From Roseomonas sp. (lineage in GTDB: Bacteria > Pseudomonadota > Alphaproteobacteria > Acetobacterales > Acetobacteraceae): a DNA stretch of 64,000 bases. The notes beneath the pieces were generated by a model. It was not told the origin of the DNA. It was given only the letters and a program-made list of their open reading frames with translations, and searched no databases. Positions within the stretch are counted from its first letter, which is position 1, and each line of letters starts with the position of its first letter. The translations under genes were made by a program, and so were the position numbers. The stretch lies in contig JADCGA010000021.1 in NCBI GenBank assembly GCA_020249265.1, positions 94,886 to 158,885 of the forward strand, given 5' to 3'. Shown one piece after another: positions 1-9,784 of this stretch.

Positions 1-1068
1 ATATTTTTCCTGGCAATACCACATCACATCCGCCAGCACCAAACGTCCTTCCGCATCGGTATTGATCACCTCCACGGTTTGACCGGAATAGGATTTCACG
101 ACATCCCCAGGGCGCTGCGCGGTGGCGGAGGGCATGTTTTCCACCAAGCCCACCATGCCAATCACATCCGCCTTGGCCTTGCGCCCCGCGAGTGCGGCCA
201 TCAGCCCAATCACCGTGCCGGCGCCGGCCATGTCCCATTTCATGTCTTCCATGCCGCCCGCAGGCTTGATGGAAATGCCGCCCGTATCGAAGGTTACGCC
301 CTTGCCGATGAAAGCAAGCGGCTTTTGCTTTTTGCCCTTGGGCGCGCCCATCCATTTCATCGTCACCATGCGTGGTTCCTGCGCGCTGCCCTGCGCCACA
401 CCCAATAGCGCACCAAAGCCAAGGCGTTTCATCTCTCGCGGGCCGATGATGTCCACTTCCACGCCAAGCTTTTCGAGTGCCTTGCAGCGTTCCGCCATTT
501 CAGCGGGCGTCAGCACATTGGGCGGTTCGGAAACCAAATCGCGCGTCAGGAAAACACCATCCGCGATGGCCTGCATCGGTGCGAAGGCGGCCTTAGCTTT
601 TGTTGCTTCCGCGCTGGCAATGGCAATGCGTTCCAGCTTCGGCTTGTCTTCTTCCTTTTCCGTGGTGCGATAGCGATCGAAGCGATAACTGCGCAGCCGC
701 GCACCCATGGCAACACTGGCAGCAAGCGCCGGCGTCAGCCCATCCGCTGCAATCACCGCCTCGCGTTCCTGCTGCACGGCAACCAACGCGCTGCCGCCGG
801 CATTTTCAGCACCCTGCGCATCAAGCGCATCGGCCTTGCCAAGCCCGATGGCGACAATTTTGGTGAGGCCCGCGCCTGGCGCCCATAGCGTGCAGGATTG
901 GCCCTTGCTGCCCTTGAACTTCGCCGCTTCCAAGCCGCGAGAGACCGCACCGCCGGTCGCTTCCTCAGCCGCCTTGGCCAGGCCCGCAAGCGCGGCCCCT
1001 TCGGCCAACAGCAAAACCAAGGCGCCGCTGCGCGGCAAGGCGGGCTTCACGAAGGTGATATCGGGCAT
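1..1068 (-). CDS. pepA: Leucyl aminopeptidase (M17 family), C-terminus outside window
   Basis: Cytosolic dimetal aminopeptidase that removes N-terminal residues from peptides. The reading frame is open from an ATG at 1068 to the window edge, giving 356 of the roughly 500 residues usual for the family. The N-terminal domain is followed by the catalytic domain, in which the M17 signature NTDAEGRL is read about 20 codons before the window edge, after FIGKGVTFDTGG with its metal/substrate-binding Lys and Asp. The remaining metal-site residues lie beyond position 1. It is divergent from the CysQ-like gene, with about 100 bp between the two starts. Family assignment is secure; the exact peptidase specificity is inferred. 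Confidence 0.95.
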   Translation of the reverse strand, partial: MPDITFVKPALPRSGALVLLLAEGAALAGLAKAAEEATGGAVSRGLEAAKFKGSKGQSCTLWAPGAGLTKIVAIGLGKADALDAQGAENAGGSALVAVQQEREAVIAADGLTPALAASVAMGARLRSYRFDRYRTTEKEEDKPKLERIAIASAEATKAKAAFAPMQAIADGVFLTRDLVSEPPNVLTPAEMAERCKALEKLGVEVDIIGPREMKRLGFGALLGVAQGSAQEPRMVTMKWMGAPKGKKQKPLAFIGKGVTFDTGGISIKPAGGMEDMKWDMAGAGTVIGLMAALAGRKAKADVIGMVGLVENMPSATAQRPGDVVKSYSGQTVEVINTDAEGRLVLADVMWYCQEKY

Positions 1069-1168
1069 GGGGGCTCCTGAGGGCGAAACAATGTCAGCGC
1101 ACCTTAACAGAGGCATCGCCACCAAAACAGGGCTTGCAGCCCAGCGCCGCCAAGGCCAAAGCAGGGGC

Positions 1169-1936
1169 ATGAATAATGATGCGCTGCTGGCCCTGGCCGG
1201 CGATCTCGTGGCCAAGGCGGCTTCCGCCATTATGGCGATCAAGGCCGCTGGCTTTGCCGTGGAACGGAAATCCGACCATTCCCCGGTGACCGAGGCTGAT
1301 CGCATCGCCGAAGCCCTGATTGTGGAGGGGCTGCGGGCCGCCACCCCGGATATTCCCGTGATAGCCGAAGAAGAAGTCGCCGCCGGCACCGCGCCCGCCA
1401 GCGCCGAGCGCTTTTGGCTGGTGGACCCGCTGGATGGCACGCGGGAATTTGCTGCCGGGCGCGATAATTTCGCGGTGAATATCGGCCTGGTGGTGGCAGG
1501 CCGCGCCATGCTGGGCGCCGTGGCGCTGCCCGCTTCCGGTGAAATCTTCTGGGGCTGTGTCGGCCTTGGTGCCTGGAAGCGCGATGCCGCCGGCACCCGC
1601 CCCATCCGCGCCCGCACGCCGCCCGCCGATGGGCTGGTTGTCATGGGTAGCCATCACTACGCCGATGACCCGCGCATGGGCCGCTTCCTGGAAGGCCGGC
1701 ATGTGGCGCGGGTCGTGAATATCGGCTCGGCGGAGAAATTCTGCCGGCTCGCGGAAGGCAGTGCCGATCTCTATCCGCGCTTTGGCCGCACCATGGAATG
1801 GGATACCGCCGCGCCGCAGGCCGTGGTGGAAGCGGCCGGCGGGCGCGTGCTGGTGCTGGAAGGCCGCGCACCCTTGCTCTACGCCAAGCTTGGCTTTGAA
1901 AACCCAGGCTTTGTCTGTGAAGGCCTGCCGGGATGA
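1169..1936 (+). CDS. cysQ: 3'(2'),5'-bisphosphate nucleotidase / inositol monophosphatase family
   Basis: A 255-residue member of the Mg-dependent, Li-sensitive phosphatase family, closest in pattern to CysQ, which hydrolyses 3'-phosphoadenosine 5'-phosphate. Visible motifs are the metal-binding acidic cluster AEEEV (about residue 67), DPLDGTREF (about residue 86) and WDTAAPQAVVEAAGG near residue 213. The ATG at 1169 was chosen because it places the expected helix at the N-terminus; the frame is open further upstream, but that part overlaps the divergent pepA. The stop overlaps the start of the next gene by 4 bp (ATGA), so the two are translationally coupled. Histidinol- or inositol-phosphate activity cannot be excluded. 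Confidence 0.85.
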   Translation: MNNDALLALAGDLVAKAASAIMAIKAAGFAVERKSDHSPVTEADRIAEALIVEGLRAATPDIPVIAEEEVAAGTAPASAERFWLVDPLDGTREFAAGRDNFAVNIGLVVAGRAMLGAVALPASGEIFWGCVGLGAWKRDAAGTRPIRARTPPADGLVVMGSHHYADDPRMGRFLEGRHVARVVNIGSAEKFCRLAEGSADLYPRFGRTMEWDTAAPQAVVEAAGGRVLVLEGRAPLLYAKLGFENPGFVCEGLPG

Positions 1937-2907
1937 CACGCCGGCTTGGGCCGCAGGATGTCGCTGAAGCCGCGCGGTTGCTGCGCGCGGGCGAACTCGT
2001 CGCCTTCCCGACCGAGACGGTCTATGGCCTGGGAGCCGATGCGCGGAATGGCCGCGCCGTGGCCGCCGTGTTTGAAGCCAAGGGCCGCCCGCATTTCAAC
2101 CCGCTGATCTGCCACTTTCCGGATGCCGAGGCCGCTTTTGCCGAAGTGCTGGCCGATGACCGCGCCCGTGCCTTGGCCGCTGCCTTTTGGCCTGGCCCGC
2201 TGACTTTGGTGCTGCCGCGCCGCCCGGAATGCCGGATTGATCTGCTGGCCGGGGCAGGGCTGGATACCTTGGCGGTACGCGTGCCCGCGCATCCGCTCGC
2301 CTTGGCATTGCTCCACGCCGCCGCCATTCCTGTCGCGGGGCCTTCGGCCAATCGCTCTGGCGCGGTCAGCCCAACCACAGCGGATCATGTGCTGGAAGGG
2401 TTATCCGGGCGCATCGCCGCCGTTTTGGATGGCGGGGCTTGCGATGTTGGCGTGGAAAGCACCGTGCTCGATTTGGCCATGGGGGGTGCGGCATTGCTCC
2501 GCCCCGGCGGTGTGCCGGTGGAAGCGATTGAAGCTGTAATTGGCCCGGTGTCCCGCCCTTTGCCCATCAGCGCCGCCGAGAAAACCCGCACGCTCCGCAG
2601 CCCCGGCATGATGCTGTCCCATTACGCGCCATCGCTCCCGGTGCGGCTGGGTGCGGTGGATGTGGCAGCGCATGAGGCACTTTTGGCCTTTGGCCCGGCT
2701 TTGCCCGGGGCGGGGCTGGTCTGGCAGCTTTCTGAGGCCGGCGATCTTCGCGAAGCCGCCGCGCGGCTTTTTGCGGGGCTCCGCTTTCTGGATGCCGAGG
2801 GCGGCCAGCTTGGCCTTGCCCGGATTGCCGCCATGCCGGTCCCGGAGATTGGCCTGGGTGCCGCCATCAATGACCGGCTGGCGCGGGCGGCAGCGCCGCG
2901 CGGTTGA
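1933..2907 (+). CDS. tsaC: L-threonylcarbamoyladenylate synthase (Sua5/YrdC type)
   Basis: Makes threonylcarbamoyl-AMP from Thr, bicarbonate and ATP for the t6A modification of ANN-decoding tRNAs. At 324 residues it is the long Sua5 form. The N-terminal YrdC domain (about 1-200) contains PTETVYGLGADA and GPSANRSG, and the C-terminal Sua5 domain follows a linker that includes RSPGMMLSHYAP. It overlaps the upstream phosphatase by 4 bp. The operon probably ends here, because the lexA promoter follows within 60 bp. Confidence 0.93.
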   Translation: MTRRLGPQDVAEAARLLRAGELVAFPTETVYGLGADARNGRAVAAVFEAKGRPHFNPLICHFPDAEAAFAEVLADDRARALAAAFWPGPLTLVLPRRPECRIDLLAGAGLDTLAVRVPAHPLALALLHAAAIPVAGPSANRSGAVSPTTADHVLEGLSGRIAAVLDGGACDVGVESTVLDLAMGGAALLRPGGVPVEAIEAVIGPVSRPLPISAAEKTRTLRSPGMMLSHYAPSLPVRLGAVDVAAHEALLAFGPALPGAGLVWQLSEAGDLREAAARLFAGLRFLDAEGGQLGLARIAAMPVPEIGLGAAINDRLARAAAPRG

Positions 2908-2958
2908 GCCTTTATGCAACATTTCCCGCGTAAACCACTTATCCACCACAAAAAACAT

Positions 2959-2988
2959 TTGACTGTGATTTTGGAACTTAACTAGAAC
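2959..2988 (+). promoter_or_regulatory. lexA promoter with alphaproteobacterial SOS box
   Basis: A direct repeat GAAC-N7-GAAC lies at 2974-2988. It is the complement of the GTTC-N7-GTTC box known to bind LexA in Alphaproteobacteria. A -35 element TTGACT (2959-2964) and a plausible -10 TAGAAC (2983-2988, 18 bp spacing) flank and overlap the box. Binding there would block RNA polymerase, so lexA is very likely autoregulated. Confidence 0.85.
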
Positions 2989-3049
2989 ATCCCCTCAGTT
3001 GCCGGTTTGTTCGCCCCGATTCGCGGGCGTTCTCGGCCAGGAGGGGCAG

Positions 3050-3772
3050 ATGCTAACGCGCAAGCAGCATGAATTGCTGATGTTCATCGACAAGCACCTG
3101 CGCGAGACGGGCTTTTCGCCTTCCTTTGAGGAAATGAAGGAAGCGCTCAATCTGCGGTCCAAATCCGGCATTCATCGCCTGATTACTGCCTTGGAAGATC
3201 GAGGGTTTTTGCGCCGCCGCGCCCACCGCGCCCGTGCCTTGGAAGTCATGCGCCTGCCCGAAGCCATGACGCCCAAGGTGAAGGAAACGGCGCCCAAGCC
3301 CGAAGCGCCAAGCTTCGCGCCGAATGTCATTCGCGGCAATTTCGCCAATAACCTGCCCGCGAGTGCGGCGCGTGTGGCCGCCGAAGCCGCCGCAGTGCAT
3401 CTGCCGCTGTATGGGCGGATCGCCGCCGGCCTGCCCATCGAAGCATTGCGCGACAATGGCGCGAGTGTGGAGGTGCCACTCGCTTTGCTTGGCAATGGCG
3501 AACATTACGCCTTGGAAGTCGCCGGTGATTCCATGGAAGAAGCCGGCATCATGGATGGCGATACCGTCATCATCCGCCGTACCGACACGGCCGAAAACGG
3601 CACTATCGTCGTCGCCCTGGTGGATGAAAACGAAGTGACGCTGAAGCGGCTGCGCCGGCGCGGCAATTCCATAGCCCTTGAACCCGCCAATGCGCGGCAT
3701 GAAACCCGCATCTTCGGCCCAGATCGCGTGCGCGTGCAGGGCAAGCTGGTGGGCCTGCTCCGCCGTTACTAA
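3050..3772 (+). CDS. lexA: LexA repressor, SOS regulator
   Basis: Repressor of DNA-damage genes that self-cleaves when stimulated by RecA filaments. It has 240 residues. The N-terminal winged helix begins [15 protein letters not shown] proline/alanine-rich linker of about 50 residues follows, longer than in E. coli but usual in Alphaproteobacteria. The S24 peptidase domain has the Ala-Gly cleavage site in [10 protein letters not shown], the nucleophile in GDSMEEAG and the general-base Lys in EVTLKRL. The ATG at 3050 follows a GGAGGGGC ribosome-binding site; an in-frame start 51 bp upstream would add a tail without homology. A SOS box lies in its promoter and a strong terminator follows. Confidence 0.97.
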   Translation: MLTRKQHELLMFIDKHLRETGFSPSFEEMKEALNLRSKSGIHRLITALEDRGFLRRRAHRARALEVMRLPEAMTPKVKETAPKPEAPSFAPNVIRGNFANNLPASAARVAAEAAAVHLPLYGRIAAGLPIEALRDNGASVEVPLALLGNGEHYALEVAGDSMEEAGIMDGDTVIIRRTDTAENGTIVVALVDENEVTLKRLRRRGNSIALEPANARHETRIFGPDRVRVQGKLVGLLRRY

Positions 3773-3779
3773 GAAAAGG

Positions 3780-3809
3780 GCGCGGGTCAGGCCAGACCCG
3801 CGCTTTTTT
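3780..3809 (+). terminator. Rho-independent terminator of lexA
   Basis: A 9-bp perfect stem GCGCGGGTC / GACCCGCGC with a 6-base loop is followed by six Ts. It sits between the convergent ends of lexA and the oxidoreductase gene. Confidence 0.9.
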
Positions 3810-3811
3810 GC

Positions 3812-4831
3812 TTAGTCAATTTTGACAACCAGCTTGCCGAAATTCTCACCCTTCAGCAGGCCGATGAAGGCCTTGGGCGCATTGGCCAGGCCCTGCACCA
3901 CATCTTCGCGCCAATGCAGCTTGCCTTCGCGCATCCAGCCCAGCATCTCCGCGCGGAATTGCGGGTAGCGCGGCCAGCCCGTGTCACTCACGATAAAACC
4001 CTGGATACGCAGGCGCTTGCGCACAATGGGGCCCAGATTGGGGCCAGGCGGCGCGCCGGCGGCGTCCGCGCCAGGCGCTTCATTATATTGCGCGATCATG
4101 CCGCACATCACCATGCGCCCGAAATCCTTGAAGCGCGGGAAAACGGCGGCCTGCACCGCGCCGCCCACATTCTCCCAATAGACGTCAATGCCCTCCGGCA
4201 CTGTCGCGTCCAATTGCGCATTGAGGTCACCGTGATGGTCCAGGCAGGCATCGAAGCCTAGCTCCTTCACCACGAAGTCGCATTTCTCGGCGCCACCCGC
4301 GATGCCAACCACCTTGCAGCCCCTGATCTTCGCGATCTGCCCAGCCACCTGGCCAACGGCGCCGGATGCCGCGCTGATCACCACTGTCTCACCCGCCTTG
4401 GGCTGGCCGATATCGGCAAGCCCCGTCCAGGCGGTCAGCCCCGGCATGCCGAGCACGCCAAGGCTTGAGGAAAGCGGCGGATCGGCTTCCGGCACTTTGA
4501 ACAGGCGCTCCGGCCCCACCACGGAGAAACGCTGCCAGCCAAAGCCGCCGAGCACTGTCTCCCCGGCTTTGAAATCGGGATGGCGGGAGGCGACCACCAC
4601 GCCGGCGGTCTGGCCTTCCATCACGGCGCCGAGTGCCACGGGCTTGGCGTAGCTTTTCACATCCGCCATCCGCCCGCGCATGTAGGGGTCAAGTGATAGG
4701 TACTGCGCGCGCACCAGGACGTGCCCTTCGCCGGGTTCGGGCATCGCGGTTTCGACAATGTCGAAATCCTCTGGCACCGGGGCGCCGACGGGGCGACGCT
4801 TCAACAGGATTTGCAGGTTGGTTTCGGCCAT
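3812..4831 (-). CDS. NADP-dependent MDR oxidoreductase (zinc-independent, PTGR/double-bond reductase type)
   Basis: A 339-residue medium-chain dehydrogenase/reductase resembling leukotriene B4 12-hydroxydehydrogenase / 2-alkenal reductases, which reduce the C=C bond of alpha,beta-unsaturated carbonyls with NADPH. Evidence includes SLDPYMRGRM in the N-terminal GroES-like domain (about residue 50-60), the Rossmann glycine motif ASGAVGQVAGQIAK (about residue 155) and no structural or catalytic zinc Cys cluster. A GGAG-type site precedes the ATG at 4831. It is divergent from the enoyl-CoA hydratase gene. The physiological substrate is unknown. Confidence 0.88.
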   Translation of the reverse strand: MAETNLQILLKRRPVGAPVPEDFDIVETAMPEPGEGHVLVRAQYLSLDPYMRGRMADVKSYAKPVALGAVMEGQTAGVVVASRHPDFKAGETVLGGFGWQRFSVVGPERLFKVPEADPPLSSSLGVLGMPGLTAWTGLADIGQPKAGETVVISAASGAVGQVAGQIAKIRGCKVVGIAGGAEKCDFVVKELGFDACLDHHGDLNAQLDATVPEGIDVYWENVGGAVQAAVFPRFKDFGRMVMCGMIAQYNEAPGADAAGAPPGPNLGPIVRKRLRIQGFIVSDTGWPRYPQFRAEMLGWMREGKLHWREDVVQGLANAPKAFIGLLKGENFGKLVVKID

Positions 4832-4944
4832 GGGGGGTCTCCTTCGACGCCTATCCTCGCACGGTCAGCGGGGAACCGAAAATAGGGCGCTGACAAGCGC
4901 GCCGGTCTGAAGCAGTCTCCCCGGCCTAAATTTGGAGAATAGCC

Positions 4945-5742
4945 ATGCCCCTGCCCGAAACCGAAACCCTGCAACTGGAAAGCCCTGAGCCCCACATCCA
5001 GATCGTACGCCTCAATCGCCCGGAGGTTTCCAACGCCTTCAACACGCAAATGGGGCGTGATTTGCACACGGTTTGGTCCGCGCTGATCGCGGAGCCCGGC
5101 GATATCCGCTGCGTCATCCTGACCGCGACCGGCGGGCGTGCCTTTTGCGCAGGCGGCGACCTCAAGGAACGCAAGGGCATGACGGACGCCGCCTGGCGCC
5201 ATCAGCATGAGATTTTTGAGCGCGCCTTCTGGACCATGCTGGATTGCCAAATCCCGATTATCGCCGCAGTGAATGGCCATGCCTATGCGGGCGGGCTGGA
5301 ATTGGTGCTGGCGTCAGACTTCGCCTATGGCGTGACCGGCACGCGCTTCGCGCTGACGGAAGTGACCATCGGCATCATGCCCGGTGCGGGCGGCACGCAA
5401 ACCCTGCCGCGCATTGTCGGCGAACGGCGTGCGAAAGAAATCATCCTGACCGGCAAGCCCTTCACGGCGGAACAGGCGTTGGAATGGGGCATTCTGAACC
5501 GCGTCTGCGCGCCAGAGGAAGTTTTGCCCGCAGCGCTGGAGACCGCGCGCGTGATTGCCGGCAATGCGCCGCTGTCCATCCGGCAAGCGAAGCGTTCCAT
5601 GCATTTCGGTTTGCAGATGGATTTGCGGAGTGCTCTCCGTTTTGAAGTGGAGTGCTACAACCAATTGGTCGGCACTGAAGACCGCCAAGAAGGGATTTTG
5701 TCCTTTAACGAAAAGCGCAAGCCGGTGTTTAAGGGAAGATGA
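4945..5742 (+). CDS. Enoyl-CoA hydratase/isomerase family protein
   Basis: A 265-residue crotonase-fold protein, probably in beta-oxidation or branched-chain/aromatic acyl-CoA catabolism. The oxyanion-hole segments GRAFCAGGDLKE (about residue 70) and GHAYAGGLELVLASDF (about residue 110) are present. So is the Glu-bearing EVTIGIMPGAGGTQ (about residue 140), whose acidic residue is one of the two used by hydratases. Its stop overlaps the acetyltransferase start by 4 bp. Substrate chain length cannot be read from the sequence. Confidence 0.9.
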   Translation: MPLPETETLQLESPEPHIQIVRLNRPEVSNAFNTQMGRDLHTVWSALIAEPGDIRCVILTATGGRAFCAGGDLKERKGMTDAAWRHQHEIFERAFWTMLDCQIPIIAAVNGHAYAGGLELVLASDFAYGVTGTRFALTEVTIGIMPGAGGTQTLPRIVGERRAKEIILTGKPFTAEQALEWGILNRVCAPEEVLPAALETARVIAGNAPLSIRQAKRSMHFGLQMDLRSALRFEVECYNQLVGTEDRQEGILSFNEKRKPVFKGR

Positions 5743-6203
5743 TCAAGGTCGCGGTCGAGAATCCGCATCAGGAAGAAATCGTAGCCCTGCTACGCCAATC
5801 CGATGCGGTGGCCGCTGCGCTTTACCCTGGTGCCTTTCGCCGCGCGATCACCCCGGCATCCCTGGACGCGCCGGAGATAAGCCTATTCGTCGCGCGTATC
5901 GCTGGCCGCGCCATTGGCTGCTGCGCCCTGTTTGATCGCGGCGATGGCTCGGCGGAAATCAAGCGAATGATTGTAGATGAAGCCCATCGCGGCAGCGGTG
6001 CCGGCGCTGCCTTGCTGGCCACTCTGGAAGCGGAAGCAACGCGGCGCGGCATTCAAAGGCTATTGCTTGAAGTCGGTATTCGCAACGAAGCGGCTTATGC
6101 GCTTTATTGCCGCGTCGGCTTCACGCCCTGCGCGGCATTTGCACCTTATGAGGCAGACCCGATCAGCCGTTTTCTGGCGAAATCGGTGTCAGCCCAGGCG
6201 TGA
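5739..6203 (+). CDS. GNAT family N-acetyltransferase
   Basis: A 154-residue acetyl-CoA-dependent N-acetyltransferase fold. The acetyl-CoA pyrophosphate loop is seen as HRGSGAGAALLATLE (about residue 83-97), preceded by EIKRMIVDEA on beta 4 and followed by GFTP near the C-terminus, typical of GNAT motif B. It is translationally coupled to the enoyl-CoA hydratase (ATGA overlap). It is tail-to-tail with trxA with only 8 bp between stops, so no room is left for a separate terminator. The acceptor (amino acid, small amine or protein) is unknown. Confidence 0.88.
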   Translation: MIKVAVENPHQEEIVALLRQSDAVAAALYPGAFRRAITPASLDAPEISLFVARIAGRAIGCCALFDRGDGSAEIKRMIVDEAHRGSGAGAALLATLEAEATRRGIQRLLLEVGIRNEAAYALYCRVGFTPCAAFAPYEADPISRFLAKSVSAQA

Positions 6204-6211
6204 CGCCTGCT

Positions 6212-6544
6212 TCACTCACCCAGCGTCGTTGAAATCCAGCTTTTCAGCTGGCCCTTCGGCAGCGCGCCCACCTTGGTATCCAAAGGCTTGCCATCCTTGA
6301 ACAGGATCATCGTCGGGATACCGCGCACCGAATATTCATTCGGCGTCATCGGGTTCTCATCAATATTCACCTTGGCGATGGTGAGCTTGCCGGCATATTC
6401 CGCCGCAATCTCATCCAGGATCGGCCCCACCATGCGGCAGGGGCCGCACCATTCGGCCCAGAAATCCACCAGCACCGCGCCGCTGGAATCGAGAACATCA
6501 TTCTTGAAGCTCTCATCAGATACGGCCTTGGTCAGATCACCCAT
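6212..6544 (-). CDS. trxA: Thioredoxin
   Basis: Cytosolic dithiol-disulfide oxidoreductase of about 110 residues. The active site WCGPC is embedded in [12 protein letters not shown] (about residue 24-35), and the cis-Pro loop is seen as RGIPTMILF. The start at 6544 was preferred over an in-frame ATG at 6556, because GGAGA lies 6-7 bases before 6544 and nothing similar precedes 6556. It is single-domain thioredoxin with no signal peptide. The upstream gene on the same strand is the RND permease, 78 bp away, and co-transcription is possible but unproven. Confidence 0.96.
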   Translation of the reverse strand: MGDLTKAVSDESFKNDVLDSSGAVLVDFWAEWCGPCRMVGPILDEIAAEYAGKLTIAKVNIDENPMTPNEYSVRGIPTMILFKDGKPLDTKVGALPKGQLKSWISTTLGE

Positions 6545-6622
6545 GGGAGTCTCCATCGAATCGCGGGCGGCGGAATGCGCTGCCCTTCTTGCCTCTAGAA
6601 ATCGTGTCTCGTGGCCCTCGGG

Positions 6623-9600
6623 TCAAGACGGGGGGTGCTCCGCGGGCTTCGCCGCCTGCCCCATGCCGAGCATGGCCTTCACCCTCTCCCGCAGGCTTTG
6701 GAAGGTCACATAAAGCATCGGGATCATGAAGATACCGATGGTGGAGGCTGCCAACATCCCCCAGAACACCGGCGTGCCCACCGCGCGGCGGCTGATCTGC
6801 GATGCGCCTTCCGCCACCACCAGCGGATAAAGCCCAAGGATGAAGGCGAAGGATGTCATCATCACAGCCCGGAAGCGCAGCTTGGCGCCAAGCACCGCCG
6901 CTTCCTGGATGGATTTGCCGTGCAATTCGCGCTGTTCCTTGGCGAATTCGATAATCAGAATGCCGTTCTTGGCGGCAAGCGCAATCAGCACCACGATCCC
7001 AACCTGCGCATAAAGATCAAGCGCAAGCCCCGAAGCCCCGATGGATGCAATCGCGCCCAGCACCCCAACCGCGACCGAAAGCAGCACCGGCACGGGAATG
7101 GTCCAGCTTTCATACAACGCCACAAGAAACAGGAAGGCGAAAAGTACGGCGAGGCCCAGGATCATTCCCGTCTGCCCGGAAGCCGCCTTTTCCTGATAGG
7201 CCGTGCCGGTCCATTCAAAGGAAAAGCCCTGGGGCAGGGTGGTGGCGCTGATCCTTTCCATCGCCGCCAGACCATCGCCGCTGGACCGCCCTGGCGCCGG
7301 TTCGCCATTCACCGTCAGGCTGCGAACATTGTTGTAGCGCACAATGCTCTGCGGGCCGAATTCCACGCGAATATCGGCCAGTGCGCGGATCGGCACCATT
7401 TCCCCATTGGCATTGCGCACATGCACGCGGAAGATGTCTTCAACCGATGCGCGGTCCGCTTCCTCGGCCTGCAGGCTCACGCGCCAGCTGCGGCCAAACA
7501 GGTTGAAGTCATTGATGTAATAGCTGCTCATAGTCGCTTGCAGCGCGGCAAAAACATCGCTGATGCCAATGCCAAGCACCTGCGCCCGATCCCGATCCAG
7601 ATCAAGAAAGATCGAAGGATTATTGGCCGAGAAAGTGGAATAGACGCGACTGAGCGCGGGGTCCTGATTGGCGGCAAACACCAGGCCACGCATGACTGCG
7701 GCCATTTCCGCAACAGGCCGCCCTTCCAGATTCTGCAACTGGTATTGGAAACCGCCGCCGGTACCAAGGCCCACAATCGGCGGCAAGTTGAAGGGAAAGA
7801 CTAGCGCCGGGATATGCGCCGTGCCGCGCGCCACGCCGGCGATCAGCGCATCCACCTTTGTCTCCGGCGCGGTGCGTTCCTCAAAAGGCTTCAGGGTGAC
7901 AATGAAAAAGGCGCTATTGGATTGCGCCAACCCATTCAGCATGGAAAAGCCGGAGACAGTTTGCACCGCCTGAATACCCGGCAAGGCCCGAATAACCGCT
8001 TCGACCTGCTGGCTCAATTCAATCGTACGATTGAGCGATGCGCCATCGGGCAATTGCATTTCAGCAAGGAAGGCGCCCTGGTCTTCCTGTGGCAGGAAGC
8101 CTGTCGGCGTGCGGCTCGCGATGCCGAAAATCCCGAAGGCAATCACGCCGAGCAGCACGAGGCTGAAAGCGGAAACCCTGACAAGGCGTGCGACAATCGC
8201 GCCATAGCCATCACGCACCGCGTCAATGAAGGCCGAAACCCGCCCCATGATGCCCTTCTTCGGCCCGTGATGCGCCTTCAGCAATATGGCGCAAAGTGCG
8301 GGTGAAAGTGTCAGCGCATTGATGGCGGAAAACAACATGCCAACACTGACGGTCACCGCAAATTGGCGGAACAATTCGCCCGAAATGCCGGGAATGAAGG
8401 CCAGCGGCACAAAGACCGAAAGCAGCACCATGGTAATCGCCACAATCGGCGCGGTGATGCCTTCCATGGCAAGCTTGGTCGCTTCCGGCACTGAAAGCTC
8501 CGGATGATGTTCCATGGTGGCTTCAACATTTTCCACCACCACAATGGCATCATCCACCACAATGCCAATCGCCAGCACCATGGCCAGCAAGGAAACCGTA
8601 TTGGCCGAATACCCCATCACACTCAGCACGGCGAAGGTGCTGATCAGGCTGACCGGCACGGCGATCAGCGGAATGATGGTGGCGCGGATGGACCCCAGGA
8701 ACAGAAACACCACAATCACGACCAGCACAAAGGCTTCCAGCAGCGTCTTGATCACCTCATGGATCGTGAGCTTGACGAACAGGGTGGTGTCGTAGGTCAC
8801 CTCATAGCCCATGCCGGCGGGAAAGCGCGTGGCCAATTGTCGCATGGTGGCGGCGACACCTTCCGCGACCCCCACCGCATTGGCGCCGGGTGAGAGGAAA
8901 ATCTGGATCAGCAGCGCCGCACCGCCATTCAGCCGTGTCTCGGCATCCTGATTCCAGGCGCCAAGTTCCAGCCGCGCCACATCCCGCACGCGCAATATGC
9001 TGCCATCGGGATTGGCGCGGATGATGATGGCGCCGAATTCATCCGTGGTGACCATCCGCCCTGTTGTGGTGATATTGAGCTGATAGGAAGCATCCTGGCT
9101 CATGGGCTGGGCGCCCACACGGCCCAAGGGCGCCACCTGGTTCTGCTTCTGGATGGCGCTGATCACATCGGCAGGCACTAGGCCAAGTGCAACCAGCCGA
9201 TCGGTCTGGAACCAGATGCGCATCGAATAATCGCGCGTGCCGAACATCTGCGCGTCACCCACGCCTGGCACGCGGCGCAGGGCATCCAGCACATTGATCG
9301 TGGCGTAATTGCTGAGAAACAGGGTATCAAGCGAACCATCGGTGGACCGGATGGTGATCACCTGCAGCATGGCGGATGATTTCTTGCGCACCGTCAGGCC
9401 AAGCCGCTGCACTTCCTGCGGCAATTGCGCCAGCGCCAATTGCGCGCGGTTATTCACATTGGTGGTATTCTGATCCGGGTTCGTTCCCACGCGGAAGGAT
9501 ACATTAAGCGAATAGGAACCATCATTGCCGCTGGTGGATTGCATATAGATCATGCCATCCACGCCATTGATCTGGCTTTCCAAGGGCTGCGCCACGGTTG

Positions 9601-9778
9601 CTTCCACAACCTCGGCCGAGGCACCCGGGAAATTCGCCGTTACCTGCACCTGCGGCGGCACGATGTCAGGGAATTGCGCGACAGGGATGCGCAGCAGCGA
9701 AATCAGGCCCGCAATCGTGGTTAGGATCGCGATGACAATCGCGAAGCGCGGGCGGTCAACAAACAGTTTTGAGATCAT
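6623..9778 (-). CDS. RND multidrug efflux transporter, inner-membrane permease (HAE1 family)
   Basis: A 1051-residue proton-driven drug exporter of the AcrB/MexB type, the normal length for the family. Twelve membrane segments are expected, with two large periplasmic porter domains. The proton-relay aspartate pair is visible in [15 protein letters not shown] (TM4, about residue 402-416) and the relay Lys in [15 protein letters not shown] (TM10, about residue 935). The N-terminus [16 protein letters not shown] is typical of the family. The adaptor gene ends 6 bp upstream, so they form one operon. No outer-membrane factor gene accompanies them here, so a TolC-like channel encoded elsewhere must complete the pump. 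Confidence 0.96.
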   Translation of the reverse strand: MISKLFVDRPRFAIVIAILTTIAGLISLLRIPVAQFPDIVPPQVQVTANFPGASAEVVEATVAQPLESQINGVDGMIYMQSTSGNDGSYSLNVSFRVGTNPDQNTTNVNNRAQLALAQLPQEVQRLGLTVRKKSSAMLQVITIRSTDGSLDTLFLSNYATINVLDALRRVPGVGDAQMFGTRDYSMRIWFQTDRLVALGLVPADVISAIQKQNQVAPLGRVGAQPMSQDASYQLNITTTGRMVTTDEFGAIIIRANPDGSILRVRDVARLELGAWNQDAETRLNGGAALLIQIFLSPGANAVGVAEGVAATMRQLATRFPAGMGYEVTYDTTLFVKLTIHEVIKTLLEAFVLVVIVVFLFLGSIRATIIPLIAVPVSLISTFAVLSVMGYSANTVSLLAMVLAIGIVVDDAIVVVENVEATMEHHPELSVPEATKLAMEGITAPIVAITMVLLSVFVPLAFIPGISGELFRQFAVTVSVGMLFSAINALTLSPALCAILLKAHHGPKKGIMGRVSAFIDAVRDGYGAIVARLVRVSAFSLVLLGVIAFGIFGIASRTPTGFLPQEDQGAFLAEMQLPDGASLNRTIELSQQVEAVIRALPGIQAVQTVSGFSMLNGLAQSNSAFFIVTLKPFEERTAPETKVDALIAGVARGTAHIPALVFPFNLPPIVGLGTGGGFQYQLQNLEGRPVAEMAAVMRGLVFAANQDPALSRVYSTFSANNPSIFLDLDRDRAQVLGIGISDVFAALQATMSSYYINDFNLFGRSWRVSLQAEEADRASVEDIFRVHVRNANGEMVPIRALADIRVEFGPQSIVRYNNVRSLTVNGEPAPGRSSGDGLAAMERISATTLPQGFSFEWTGTAYQEKAASGQTGMILGLAVLFAFLFLVALYESWTIPVPVLLSVAVGVLGAIASIGASGLALDLYAQVGIVVLIALAAKNGILIIEFAKEQRELHGKSIQEAAVLGAKLRFRAVMMTSFAFILGLYPLVVAEGASQISRRAVGTPVFWGMLAASTIGIFMIPMLYVTFQSLRERVKAMLGMGQAAKPAEHPPS

Positions 9779-9784
9779 GGCGCT

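Noticed and set aside
2999..3049. Upstream in-frame extension of lexA
   Set aside because: The extension overlaps the promoter/leader region, is not LexA-like, and a good ribosome-binding site marks ATG 3050.
6611..7804. 397-residue plus-strand frame opposite the RND permease gene
   Set aside because: It is His/Arg/Gln-rich, has no domain, and mirrors a strongly conserved RND coding sequence on the other strand; a GC-rich shadow.
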